From Sutterella sp. (lineage in GTDB: Bacteria > Pseudomonadota > Gammaproteobacteria > Burkholderiales > Burkholderiaceae_F), in assembly GCA_019418235.1 (NCBI GenBank), contig DYCH01000038.1, positions 17,859 through 27,676 on the forward strand: a stretch of DNA of 9,818 bases, in the 5' to 3' direction. Position numbers and translations under genes: made by a program. Below are positions 1 to 6,545 of this stretch, piece by piece. The notes beneath the pieces were generated by a model. It made no database searches, was not told the origin of the DNA, and saw only the letters and a list, made by a program, of their open reading frames with translations. The first letter of the stretch is position 1. Each line of letters opens with the position of its first letter.

Positions 1-346
1 TGAAGTACACAGCACCGATCATACAGAGCCCCGCATAAACATAATTCATCTTAAGCGGCTCCTTCATGAAGAGCACCATAAAGGGTACAAACATCACCAG
101 GGAAATTACTTCCTGAAGAATTTTTAATTGTGCCACATTCATCACAGAATATCCAATTCTGTTGGCTGGAATCATGAACAAATATTCAAAAAAGGCAATA
201 GCCCAACCCATGAGCACAGCCCAAATCCAACCACGATGTCCCAAAAGTTTTAAGTGCCCATACCAAGCACAAAACATGACGGTATTGGATAGGCACAACA
301 AAAACGTCGTTTGCACGAAAGGCGGCAAATTCAAAAAGTATGACAT
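1..346 (-). CDS. DUF486 / DMT-family small membrane protein, 3' end cut by window edge
   Basis: The minus-strand reading from ATG at 346 gives 115 residues, still open at base 1. The protein is hydrophobic, with about four likely membrane helices near residues 11-29, 40-58, 77-96 and 101-115. The segments FFEYLFMIPANRIGY (52-66) and AQLKILQEVISL (72-83) are the signature of the DUF486 (PF04342) family, whose members are about 110-120 residues, so only a few C-terminal residues should be missing. Function is unknown; the family is distantly related to drug/metabolite transporters and is presumably in the inner membrane. The start is the first ATG after an in-frame stop (the folK stop itself), 9 bases downstream of folK. 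No good ribosome-binding site is seen, so translation is probably coupled to folK. Family call is secure, function is not. Confidence 0.85.
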   Translation of the reverse strand, partial: MSYFLNLPPFVQTTFLLCLSNTVMFCAWYGHLKLLGHRGWIWAVLMGWAIAFFEYLFMIPANRIGYSVMNVAQLKILQEVISLVMFVPFMVLFMKEPLKMNYVYAGLCMIGAVYF

Positions 347-355
347 AGGAAATTT

Positions 356-847
356 TTAAACGATTTTGAAAATCGGTTGATCGGCAACGCTTGCCAAGAA
401 GTCTTGCGCAACACCTTTACCCGCAATCTTCGCCTTAGAGTCAATGTCACACATCGGCACCAAAACAAAAGCGCGTTCATGCATACGAGGGTGAGGCAAA
501 ATAAGAAACTCACTTTGACGTGTTTCTTCGTCATAAGTCAGCAAATCCAAATCCATCGTGCGCGGTGCGTTATGAATTCCGACAGGGCGCGTACGACCAA
601 AATCTTTTTCAATGCGCAAAAGCGCCGTCAAAAGGTCTTCCGGTGTCAAAGAGGTCGATACCAAAATCACCGCATTGACGTAATCGGGCCCCGAGGAGTC
701 AATCGGAGCCGTCTGATAAAAATGTGACGTTGCCTCAACGCAAATTCCGGGCTCAGCATTAATCACAGCAATCACATCTTGGAGAGCTTTTAGAGGCTCT
801 CCTAAATTGGCACCGAGAGCCACATACGCCTTATGAGCAAAACTCAT
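356..847 (-). CDS. folK: 2-amino-4-hydroxy-6-hydroxymethyldihydropteridine pyrophosphokinase (HPPK)
   Basis: This cytosolic enzyme transfers pyrophosphate from ATP to 6-hydroxymethyl-dihydropterin, the step before dihydropteroate synthase in folate synthesis. The 163-residue protein matches the usual single-domain length (E. coli about 159). Visible family marks are YVALGANLG (8-16), FYQTAPI (43-49), DYVNAV (55-60), the GRTRP stretch near 84-88, PRTMDLDLL (95-103) carrying the two metal-binding aspartates D99 and D101, and PHPRMHERAFVLVP (118-131). The ATG at 847 lies 3 bases from the last base of pcnB, so translational coupling is likely. It is the fourth gene of the hda-HAD-pcnB-folK run. 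Folate coenzymes feed purine and thymidylate synthesis, which fits the neighbouring purine genes, but the link may be only positional. Confidence 0.96.
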   Translation of the reverse strand: MSFAHKAYVALGANLGEPLKALQDVIAVINAEPGICVEATSHFYQTAPIDSSGPDYVNAVILVSTSLTPEDLLTALLRIEKDFGRTRPVGIHNAPRTMDLDLLTYDEETRQSEFLILPHPRMHERAFVLVPMCDIDSKAKIAGKGVAQDFLASVADQPIFKIV

Positions 848-849
848 GA

Positions 850-2562
850 TTACTCCGCGGGCTTCGTGTCTAACAAAGCCGATTTCCGCACGGCAGGTTT
901 TCTCGTACGGCGCACAGGAGTTTTTCTCTTTTTCGGTGCTTCCGCCTCTTGTGCCTTCACTGCGGGCACATCATCCATTTCGATCGCAACATCCGGAACG
1001 ATGACAATTTCATCGCTTGCCTTCGGCGCTTCTTTTTTGCGAGGTACTCGGCGAGTGCGAGGTTTGCGCGGTGCCTTTGCCGGTTTTTCGCTTCGACCGG
1101 CCATTTCATTGAAGGACTCTAAAACATCTTCTTCAATGTCCAAGTCTTCAATTAAGCGATCCGTGTCACGCACTTCTTGCCAGGTTTGAGCCTCTTGCAT
1201 CAATTGCTTTTTGATTTGTGCCTTAGAGGGCTTTTTCACTTCGCCGCGCTTAACTTTACGGGCTTGAGCGTTAAGTTCGGCCTGCTTTTGAACCATCTCA
1301 TGGCGACGATCTTCGTCGGCTTCTTGAAATTCCGTCCACCAATCAACGATTTCTTTATCGACCAAGCCCAAGATGCTACGCAAAAGCATAAAGTCGTAAC
1401 CGGCGCGGAACTTCGGAATATTCAATAAACCGAATGTGGCACGCACGGAAGAGCGACGCAAGAGTTTTACTTGCAACACCCAAATGGTCAAAATATCTTC
1501 AACAAAACGATTTTGAATGGCCAAGCGTTCACACTGTTGATGGAGCACTTCTTGGCCTGCGGCGATCATGGCAGGAATCTGACCTTGACCGCGAGCGATA
1601 TGCTCTTCAAAAATACGGTGCGTCATCGGCCACAAAAGCGTGGCAAACAAAAAGGACGGAGAAACTTTCTTACCGATGGAAATCCGCTCGTCGGTGCGTT
1701 GCATCGCCAACATCAAAAACTCTTCCCCATGGGGCTCTTTAAGGGCGACATCCAACAAAGGAATCACGTTGCGATAAAGGTTCAAGCTTTGCAAAACTTC
1801 CAAACACTTAACCGCCTTACCACACGTTAAGAGTTTGAGGGCTTCATCAAAAAGACGGGCTTCAGGAACGTTAGACAAAAGACCCGATTGACGTTTAATG
1901 GGGCTTAACGTTTCTTCATCAATTTTGAAATTTAATTTGGACGCAATACGCACTGCACGAAGCATACGTACAGGATCCTCACGATACCGCTCTTTGGCGT
2001 CTCCAATAATACGAACCACGCCATCGAGAATGTCTTGCATCCCGTTGTGATAATCAATCACTTCTTCAGTGGTCGGATTGTAGTAAAGCGCATTAATCGT
2101 AAAGTCGCGACGTGCAGCGTCTTCCCACATTTCACCGAAAACGTTATCGGAAATCACGCGACCAAAGCGATCCTTTTCAACGCCATCGGCGTGCAACGCA
2201 CGAAAGGTCGAACACTCAATGATTTCTCGACCAAACATCACGTGAACTAAACGGAAACGACGACCAATAATAATGGCACGGCGTTGGCAACGTTTGATTT
2301 GTTCGGGCGTTGCGTTGGTGACCACGTCAAAATCTTTTGGGGTGACACCCAACATCAAGTCACGCACTGCACCACCAACAACATAGGCCTCAAAGCCTGC
2401 TTGCTGAAGGTTTCTTACGGTTTTGATGGCTTCGTAACTGACTTGACGACGGTTGATACCGTGTTCATCTCTTGAAATCACACGAGGCGTGCGATTGGGT
2501 TGAGAAGACTTTTTTGCAGGAGCAAAAAATTCTTTCGTATAGGCAATAATATTTTTGAACAT
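850..2562 (-). CDS. pcnB: Poly(A) polymerase I with extended charged C-terminal tail
   Basis: The enzyme adds 3' poly(A) tails that mark bacterial RNAs for decay. The nucleotidyltransferase core shows VVGGAVRDLMLG (61-72), then P75-K-D-F-D79 with catalytic D77 and D79. The stretch RRFRLVHVMFGREIIECSTF (101-120) is typical of PcnB rather than CCA-adding enzyme. It is followed by RRDFTINALYYNP (151-163) and ERYREDPVRMLRAVRIASKL (191-210) of the RNA-binding neck. At 570 residues it is about 100 longer than E. coli PcnB (about 465). The excess lies C-terminal of about residue 410: a lysine-rich region (435-452), an acidic patch (466-484), and two basic patches (493-510, 544-560) separated by an acidic/proline/alanine stretch. 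A GGAAGG element 11 bases before the ATG supports the start. CCA tRNA nucleotidyltransferase is the alternative, but the RRFRLVHV motif argues against it. Confidence 0.94.
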   Translation of the reverse strand: MFKNIIAYTKEFFAPAKKSSQPNRTPRVISRDEHGINRRQVSYEAIKTVRNLQQAGFEAYVVGGAVRDLMLGVTPKDFDVVTNATPEQIKRCQRRAIIIGRRFRLVHVMFGREIIECSTFRALHADGVEKDRFGRVISDNVFGEMWEDAARRDFTINALYYNPTTEEVIDYHNGMQDILDGVVRIIGDAKERYREDPVRMLRAVRIASKLNFKIDEETLSPIKRQSGLLSNVPEARLFDEALKLLTCGKAVKCLEVLQSLNLYRNVIPLLDVALKEPHGEEFLMLAMQRTDERISIGKKVSPSFLFATLLWPMTHRIFEEHIARGQGQIPAMIAAGQEVLHQQCERLAIQNRFVEDILTIWVLQVKLLRRSSVRATFGLLNIPKFRAGYDFMLLRSILGLVDKEIVDWWTEFQEADEDRRHEMVQKQAELNAQARKVKRGEVKKPSKAQIKKQLMQEAQTWQEVRDTDRLIEDLDIEEDVLESFNEMAGRSEKPAKAPRKPRTRRVPRKKEAPKASDEIVIVPDVAIEMDDVPAVKAQEAEAPKKRKTPVRRTRKPAVRKSALLDTKPAE

Positions 2563-2610
2563 TTAAGAAAAGTCCTTCCAGGGCCACCCTCCGAAAAAGC
2601 GTCTGTTTCT

Positions 2611-3294
2611 TTATCGAGCAAAGAGTTCGATAACAGACCAACCTCGTTTTTCTGCTAGTTCTTTTAGTCGAGGATCCGGATTGGTTGCAACCACATGACC
2701 GTTAAATTTTTCTACGAATTGTATCAAGGGAAGGTCAGTTATGGAATCAGTATAGAAAACAAGATGTTCCAAGTTCTCAACTCGTTCCCCTCTTGACGTC
2801 AAAAAGTCCGACAACCGATCGATTTTGCTTGCGCCGTAGCAATAGTCTCCCAAGTGTTGACCGGAGAACTCACCTTCAGGCGTCAAAAGTGGCGTTGTAG
2901 CCAAAACATGCTCAATACCAAAACGCTCTGCAATGGGCGCACTGATAAAGCGTTGCGTCCCCGTAGCCATCACCAACGTATAGCCGTCTGTCTTCATGGC
3001 GGAAACTAGCCCCAAAGCCGACGATGTAATTTTTGGGAAAATGATTTCTTTGAGAAAATTTTCGCGAATCCAAAGAAGAAATTGACGAGGAAAACGCGAC
3101 AAAATCGTCATGTGATAAGCCATAAAGGCTTCAACGTCAAAGTTTCCCGCCCGATAGTCCGCTAAGAACTGATGGCATTGAGTCACTTCGGCACTCATGT
3201 CAACGCCGCTATGCTTAGCCAAATACTCAATCCATTGCACACCGGCGTCAACCGATAAAAGCGTGCCATCCAAATCAAAAACAGCGAGTTTCAT
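2611..3294 (-). CDS. HAD-superfamily subfamily IB hydrolase (SerB-like phosphatase)
   Basis: A 227-residue cytosolic phosphatase-like protein with all four HAD motifs: FDLDGTL (6-12; nucleophile D7, acid/base D9), motif II TGTQRF with T111, motif III lysine K157 in GASKIDRL, and motif IV YTDSITDLPLI with D183 and D187. The helical cap between about residues 15 and 85 and the overall pattern fit the IB group that includes phosphoserine phosphatase and CicA-like proteins. The substrate cannot be read from sequence. A TTG codon 15 bases upstream (3309) extends the frame but directly abuts the hda stop and has no ribosome-binding site, so I take ATG 3294. It lies between hda and pcnB, an order I associate with Burkholderiales; its role there is not established to my knowledge. 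Confidence 0.9.
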   Translation of the reverse strand: MKLAVFDLDGTLLSVDAGVQWIEYLAKHSGVDMSAEVTQCHQFLADYRAGNFDVEAFMAYHMTILSRFPRQFLLWIRENFLKEIIFPKITSSALGLVSAMKTDGYTLVMATGTQRFISAPIAERFGIEHVLATTPLLTPEGEFSGQHLGDYCYGASKIDRLSDFLTSRGERVENLEHLVFYTDSITDLPLIQFVEKFNGHVVATNPDPRLKELAEKRGWSVIELFAR

Positions 3295-3309
3295 TTTTTC
3301 TGCCCGCAA

Positions 3310-3951
3310 TTACAAGGTTTGCTTATCCAACCACTTTTTAAGTTCCGGTACCGTGATGGCATTTTTCTTTAATGCCAACAATTCACGATCCATTTGGGAT
3401 AACAAGCGAGAAAGCGTTTTAATGTCTCGAGGCAAATAGGTTTGCATCCACTTTTGTGCTTCGGGCGTCACTACAATGCCACGAGCTGTTGCTTGTGCCA
3501 TCAGCACTTCCCACATTTCGCCTTTTAAGGGTTTAATTTGGAAAACCGCGCCCCAAGTCAAGCGAGTCAGAATATCTTCTCGAACAAACTTCTCCGCTGG
3601 AGACTTTCTCCCCGTCATCACAAGCGTGGTGCCAGGATGCACGCGGATTTCATTGATGAGTGCGAATAAAAGATCAAGACCGTTTTCAGATAGCGTATCG
3701 ACTTCGTCAACAGCGTAGCGAACACGATCGGGGGAAAAGACGGGAACACCGTAGTCAATCAAGCCCATGGCTTGTGCCAAATGGGTCTTACCTACGCCTT
3801 CGGAGCCCCAAAGGTAAACCAATTGAGGCTCTGCCACCTCGCTCATTTGTTTTAAACAACTCAAGGCAGGCGCATTCTCACCAACGACAAAATTCTCTAA
3901 TGTCGGTGCAGGATCAATAGCAATATCAAGGGGAAGTTGTTCAAACAGCAT
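3310..3951 (-). CDS. hda: DnaA regulatory inactivator Hda
   Basis: Hda is an AAA+ protein that, with the DNA-loaded sliding clamp, stimulates ATP hydrolysis by DnaA and so limits re-initiation of replication. From ATG 3951 the protein has 213 residues, close to the family size (E. coli 233). The extreme N-terminus reads MLFEQLPLDI, in which QLPLDI at 5-10 fits the QL-x-LPL type clamp-binding motif. Next come ENFVVGEN (19-26), Walker A GSEGVGKTH (49-57), Walker B-like VDEVD (81-85), sensor 1 VMTGR (111-115), the box VII arginine R130 in LTRLTWG, and sensor 2 R175 in LPRDIKTL. Unlike E. coli Hda, the Walker A lysine K55 is kept. The frame opens further upstream from a GTG at 4026, but that puts the clamp motif 30 residues in; AAAGAG just before ATG 3951 and the terminal motif favour the short form. 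It is the first gene of the minus-strand run. Confidence 0.93.
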   Translation of the reverse strand: MLFEQLPLDIAIDPAPTLENFVVGENAPALSCLKQMSEVAEPQLVYLWGSEGVGKTHLAQAMGLIDYGVPVFSPDRVRYAVDEVDTLSENGLDLLFALINEIRVHPGTTLVMTGRKSPAEKFVREDILTRLTWGAVFQIKPLKGEMWEVLMAQATARGIVVTPEAQKWMQTYLPRDIKTLSRLLSQMDRELLALKKNAITVPELKKWLDKQTL

Positions 3952-3986
3952 CTCTTTGTTACTAAATAGCCTTAAGCCTTGGTAAA

Positions 3987-4014
3987 ATAATAAGATTGAC
4001 AGACGGATACGCAA
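3987..4014 (-). promoter_or_regulatory. Candidate sigma70 promoter for the hda-pcnB-folK operon
   Basis: On the minus strand TTGCGT (4014-4009) is followed after 16 bases by TATTAT (3992-3987), which matches five of six positions of the -10 consensus. Transcription would begin near 3980, about 29 bases before the hda ATG at 3951. The -35 keeps only the TTG core. This is the best candidate in the 104-base divergent gap, but it is a pattern call only. Confidence 0.4.
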
Positions 4015-4055
4015 GTGTACCGCCACATTTAATTTTTTTGGGGATTTATCCTACT

Positions 4056-5084
4056 ATGACGCAACTTTCTTACGCTGCTGCCGGTGTTGATATTGATGCT
4101 GGCGACGAACTCGTTGATCGAATCAAGCCTTTGGCTAAGAAGACGCTTATTCCTGGCGTTCTGGCCAGTGTCGGTGGTTTCGGTGCTATGTTTGAAATCT
4201 CCAAAGAATACAAGAACCCTGTTCTTGTGACCGGTACGGACGGTGTGGGCACGAAATTGAAGTTGGCCTTCACGTTAGGCCGCCACGACACGGTCGGTCA
4301 AGACTTGGTCGGCATGAGCGTCAATGACATCTTGGTGCAAGGCGCCAAGAGCTTATTCTTCTTAGACTACTTCGCCTGCGGCAAGCTCGACGTTGACGTC
4401 GCTGAACGTGTGGTAGGCGGTGTTGCTCGCGGTTGCGAATTGGCCGGTTGCGCTTTGATCGGTGGTGAAACGGCTGAAATGCCGGGTATGTACCCCGAAG
4501 GCGAATATGACCTCGCCGGTTTCGCTGTCGGTATCGTTGAAAAAGATGAAGCTATTGACGGCAAGTCCATTGCTGCCGGTGACGTTGTTTTAGGTTTAGC
4601 CTCTTCCGGCCCGCACTCTAACGGTTTCTCGTTGATCCGTAAGGTCGTTGAAGTGACGAACACCTCTTGGGATATGCCCTTGGATGGTCGTACGTTGGCC
4701 GACTGCGTGATGGAACCGACGCGCATTTACGTCAAGCAAGTGCTCAACGTTATGAAGAGCGTCAAGATCAAGGGCATGGCCCACATCACGGGCGGTGGTT
4801 TGATCGAAAACGTGCCCCGTATTCTTCCTGAAAACACGCAAGCCGTCATTCACGCTGACAGTTGGACGCGTCCGGCCGTCTTTGACTGGTTGCAAGAAGC
4901 CGGCAATATCGATTCTCACGAAATGCACCGTGTGTTTAACAACGGTATCGGCATGGTCGTGATCGTGTCTGCTGAAGAAGCTGATGCCGCGATCAAGGCT
5001 TTCGAAGCCGAAGGTGAAAAGGTCTTCCGCTTGGGCGAAATCGTCACGCGCCAAGACCAAGAACCCGGTTGTGTTGTTATCTAA
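4056..5084 (+). CDS. purM: Phosphoribosylformylglycinamidine cyclo-ligase (AIR synthetase)
   Basis: PurM catalyses the fifth step of de novo purine synthesis, the ATP-dependent closure of FGAM to aminoimidazole ribotide, in the cytosol. The 342-residue protein matches the family length (E. coli 345). Hallmarks are SYAAAGVDIDAGDEL (5-19), LIPGVLASVGGFGAMFEI (31-48), TGTDGVGTKLK (59-69), DLVGMSVNDILVQGA (83-97), LFFLDYFACGKLD (100-112), the GGETAEMPGMYPEGEYDLAGF block, and a GPHSNGFSL glycine-rich site. The frame continues upstream to a TTG at 3996, but ATG 4056 starts the conserved N-terminus and has GGGGA about 11 bases upstream. A perfect TTGACA lies at 3996-4001, but no good -10 follows it at normal spacing. 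It is divergent from hda and followed by the deaminase gene after 77 bases. Confidence 0.97.
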   Translation: MTQLSYAAAGVDIDAGDELVDRIKPLAKKTLIPGVLASVGGFGAMFEISKEYKNPVLVTGTDGVGTKLKLAFTLGRHDTVGQDLVGMSVNDILVQGAKSLFFLDYFACGKLDVDVAERVVGGVARGCELAGCALIGGETAEMPGMYPEGEYDLAGFAVGIVEKDEAIDGKSIAAGDVVLGLASSGPHSNGFSLIRKVVEVTNTSWDMPLDGRTLADCVMEPTRIYVKQVLNVMKSVKIKGMAHITGGGLIENVPRILPENTQAVIHADSWTRPAVFDWLQEAGNIDSHEMHRVFNNGIGMVVIVSAEEADAAIKAFEAEGEKVFRLGEIVTRQDQEPGCVVI

Positions 5085-5112
5085 TTAACACTCGAGAGAA
5101 GTTCTATCACAG

Positions 5113-5138
5113 TAGGCGAAATAGCAATATTTCGCCTA
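5113..5138. other. Intercistronic RNA hairpin with GNRA-type loop between purM and the deaminase gene
   Basis: TAGGCGAAATA (5113-5123) and TATTTCGCCTA (5128-5138) form a perfect 11-bp stem closed by the loop GCAA, a GNRA tetraloop. It begins 29 bases after the purM stop and ends 10 bases before the GGAG ribosome-binding site (5149-5152) of the next gene. Downstream there is only TTGCCATTTT, not a clean U tract, so a strong intrinsic terminator is doubtful. It could be a partial terminator, an mRNA-stabilising 3' end for purM, or a modulator of downstream translation. Confidence 0.6.
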
Positions 5139-5161
5139 TTGCCATTTTGGAGTTATTCGCA

Positions 5162-6256
5162 ATGCGTAAAGACAATCCTGCCTTTGTTCCTGATTCTCCC
5201 TTTGCTCGTCCGATGACGCAAGCACACATGGACTTTTTCTCTGCCATTCCTAAGACGGAATTGCATTGCCATTTATTGGGCACCACGCAAAAAGCCACTT
5301 TCGAAGATTTCGTTAAAACCTCCGGCGCTCCTGTCAGCCAAGAAGAAATCGACGGCTTCTTCACGCGTGGCGATAAACCGGTGGGGGTTTTGCGCATTTT
5401 CCGAGCTTTAGAAGAACACATTTTGATTAAGCCCGAAATGCTCACGCGCATTACCTACGAATACCTCCAAGACTGCAAAAAGCACGGCATTCGTTACACG
5501 GAGTTTTTCTGGAACTATACGGGTTTGGCTCGCCACTATAGCTTCGAAGCTGCTCAAGCCGCCATCATCGAAGGCATCCATCAAGGCGAAAAGGATTTTG
5601 GCGTTATCGGTCGCTTGATTCCTTCCATTGACCGCGAAGCTGAGCCTGAGTTCGCTGTTGAGTTGGTACGCGAGATGATTGCGCATCGTGCACCTGAAAC
5701 CATTGGTTTAGGCATTGACTATCGTGAAAACGACCATGAGCCGGAAAACTTCTGGAAGGCCTTTATGATGGCCAAGGACGCTGGCTTTAAGATCACGATT
5801 CACGCCGGTGAATTCGGTTGCCACTGGCGCAATGTTGAAACCGCTATGGATCTTTTAAAAGCAGATCGCTTGGATCACTGCTACACGATTATTGATAATC
5901 CTGAACTTGTTCAAATCGCCAAAGATCGTGACTTTATCTTTACGGTCGTGCCCACGAACTCTTACTACTTGCGCACATTCACCGATGAAGAATGGGCCAT
6001 CAAGCAACCGATTCGCAAGATGGTTGAAATGGGCCTTCGCGTCCATCCCAATACGGACGATCCCACGATGCACCACGTTAACGCCACGCAAACGTGGATG
6101 TTGATGTACAACTTCTTAAATTTCTCCCTCGATCAGCTCAAGGGCTTTATGTTAAACGGCATTGACGGCGCTTGGATTAACGAAGCAACGAAAGAAAAGT
6201 GGAAGAAAGAATGGAGTGAAGAATTTGACGAATTGATCAAAAAATTCCCCGCTTAA
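5162..6256 (+). CDS. Adenosine/adenine deaminase-family hydrolase (divergent)
   Basis: The 364-residue protein belongs to the metal-dependent (beta/alpha)8 amidohydrolases of the adenosine deaminase type, which deaminate adenosine or adenine to inosine or hypoxanthine. Metal and catalytic positions can be traced: H35 and H37 in PKTELHCHLLGT (30-41), H214 and E217 in HAGEFG, H239 in DRLDHCY (235-241), and D299/D300 in NTDDP. Several signatures are unusual: HCHLLGT in place of HxHLDG or HxHLEG, RLDHCY where RIGHG or RIDHG is usual, and VVPTNSYYL in place of the usual CPxSN stretch. ATG 5162 is chosen because GGAG (5149-5152) precedes it; the frame extends upstream to a GTG at 5069 that overlaps purM, but that stretch has no family similarity. 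Position after purM and near a purine phosphoribosyltransferase fits purine salvage. Superfamily is firm, exact substrate uncertain. Confidence 0.85.
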   Translation: MRKDNPAFVPDSPFARPMTQAHMDFFSAIPKTELHCHLLGTTQKATFEDFVKTSGAPVSQEEIDGFFTRGDKPVGVLRIFRALEEHILIKPEMLTRITYEYLQDCKKHGIRYTEFFWNYTGLARHYSFEAAQAAIIEGIHQGEKDFGVIGRLIPSIDREAEPEFAVELVREMIAHRAPETIGLGIDYRENDHEPENFWKAFMMAKDAGFKITIHAGEFGCHWRNVETAMDLLKADRLDHCYTIIDNPELVQIAKDRDFIFTVVPTNSYYLRTFTDEEWAIKQPIRKMVEMGLRVHPNTDDPTMHHVNATQTWMLMYNFLNFSLDQLKGFMLNGIDGAWINEATKEKWKKEWSEEFDELIKKFPA

Positions 6257-6277
6257 ACGCAGGTCTTAAAACAAATT

Positions 6278-6304
6278 GAGGATCGAAAATTCGATCCTCT
6301 TTTT
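6278..6304. terminator. Bidirectional rho-independent terminator
   Basis: GAGGATCGAA (6278-6287) pairs perfectly with TTCGATCCTC (6290-6299), followed on the plus strand by TTTTT (6300-6304). The opposite strand is also followed by a T-rich run (AATTTGTTTT). It lies 21 bases after the deaminase stop and directly abuts the end of the convergent small gene whose stop is at 6306-6308, so it can end both transcripts. Confidence 0.9.
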
Positions 6305-6305
6305 G

Positions 6306-6479
6306 TTATTTGGTGGGTTCTTCTAAGTGGCACTTCTTTTCTTCAAAGCACTTGCGCTCAGCAAATTCACCCTTTTTACCCACATTGAAAGAGGAAACCG
6401 GACGATGGTAACCCATCACTCGGGTCCACACTTCGCAGGGCTGACGTTCGCTGTCTTTTAATTGAATCTTTTCGTCCAT
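6306..6479 (-). CDS. 57-residue NrdD C-terminal-like protein (anaerobic RNR-related microprotein)
   Basis: This short reading frame starts at ATG 6479 behind AAGGAG, with GGAG 7 bases upstream, and stops at TAA 6306-6308. The protein begins MDEKIQLKDSERQPCEVWTR. Residues 15-42 resemble the C-terminal glycyl-radical-site region of class III (anaerobic) ribonucleoside-triphosphate reductase NrdD (PF13597): C-E-V-W-T-R-V-M-G-Y-H-R-P-V (15-28), S-S-F-N-x-G-K (29-35), E-F-x-E-R (38-42). Full NrdD has a Cys4 zinc site just before this region and a catalytic domain of 500 or more residues; here there is no room for either, and only cysteines C15, C44 and C50 are present. It is therefore a stand-alone small protein and not a reductase by itself. 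No frame decay is visible, so it does not look like a remnant. It is expressed alone, convergent with the deaminase gene. An NrdR-like site pair upstream supports an RNR connection. Molecular function is unknown. Confidence 0.8.
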   Translation of the reverse strand: MDEKIQLKDSERQPCEVWTRVMGYHRPVSSFNVGKKGEFAERKCFEEKKCHLEEPTK

Positions 6480-6508
6480 TTTCATTCTCCTTTTCGAATG
6501 CGGCTTTC

Positions 6509-6517
6509 ACTATAACA
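6509..6517 (-). promoter_or_regulatory. Extended -10 promoter of the NrdD-like small gene
   Basis: On the minus strand TGT (6517-6515) directly precedes TATAGT (6514-6509), giving the TGn-TATAAT-type extended -10 arrangement. No good -35 is present, which is normal for extended -10 promoters. The transcript would start near 6502, about 22 bases before the ATG at 6479. The NrdR-like boxes overlap and flank it. Confidence 0.55.
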
Positions 6518-6530
6518 CAATATATTGACC
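6515..6530. promoter_or_regulatory. NrdR box-like operator 1
   Basis: The site reads ACACAATATATTGACC. Its ten-base core CAATATATTG (6518-6527) is a perfect palindrome and matches the published NrdR core C-W-A-T-A-T-A-T-W-G at every position; the left flank ACA also agrees. NrdR is an ATP-cone repressor of ribonucleotide reductase genes in bacteria. The box overlaps the TG element of the small gene's promoter, a position suited to repression. Confidence 0.6.
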
Positions 6531-6545
6531 ACCTGTTGAGAATTT

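Noticed and set aside
3295..3309. TTG start of the HAD hydrolase at 3309
   Set aside because: It touches the hda stop codon, has no ribosome-binding site, and the conserved fold begins at the ATG 15 bases later.
3952..4026. GTG-started extension of Hda by 25 residues
   Set aside because: It would bury the clamp-binding motif that is normally at the extreme N-terminus and would run through the predicted hda promoter.
3996..4055. TTG-initiated N-terminal extension of PurM and a purM promoter based on TTGACA at 3996-4001
   Set aside because: The extra 20 residues have no family similarity and ATG 4056 starts the conserved N-terminus. TTGACA is perfect but the bases 16-18 further on (around 4018-4025) do not resemble a -10, so I did not list it as a promoter.
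5069..5161. N-terminal extension of the deaminase overlapping the purM 3' end
   Set aside because: It would translate through the perfect hairpin at 5113-5138 and shows no family similarity; GGAG at 5149-5152 fits ATG 5162.
6525..6540. FNR-type site around TTGACCACCTGTTGAG in the small-gene promoter
   Set aside because: The FNR consensus needs TTGAT-N4-ATCAA; the right half here is not ATCAA, so the resemblance is partial and no dyad forms.
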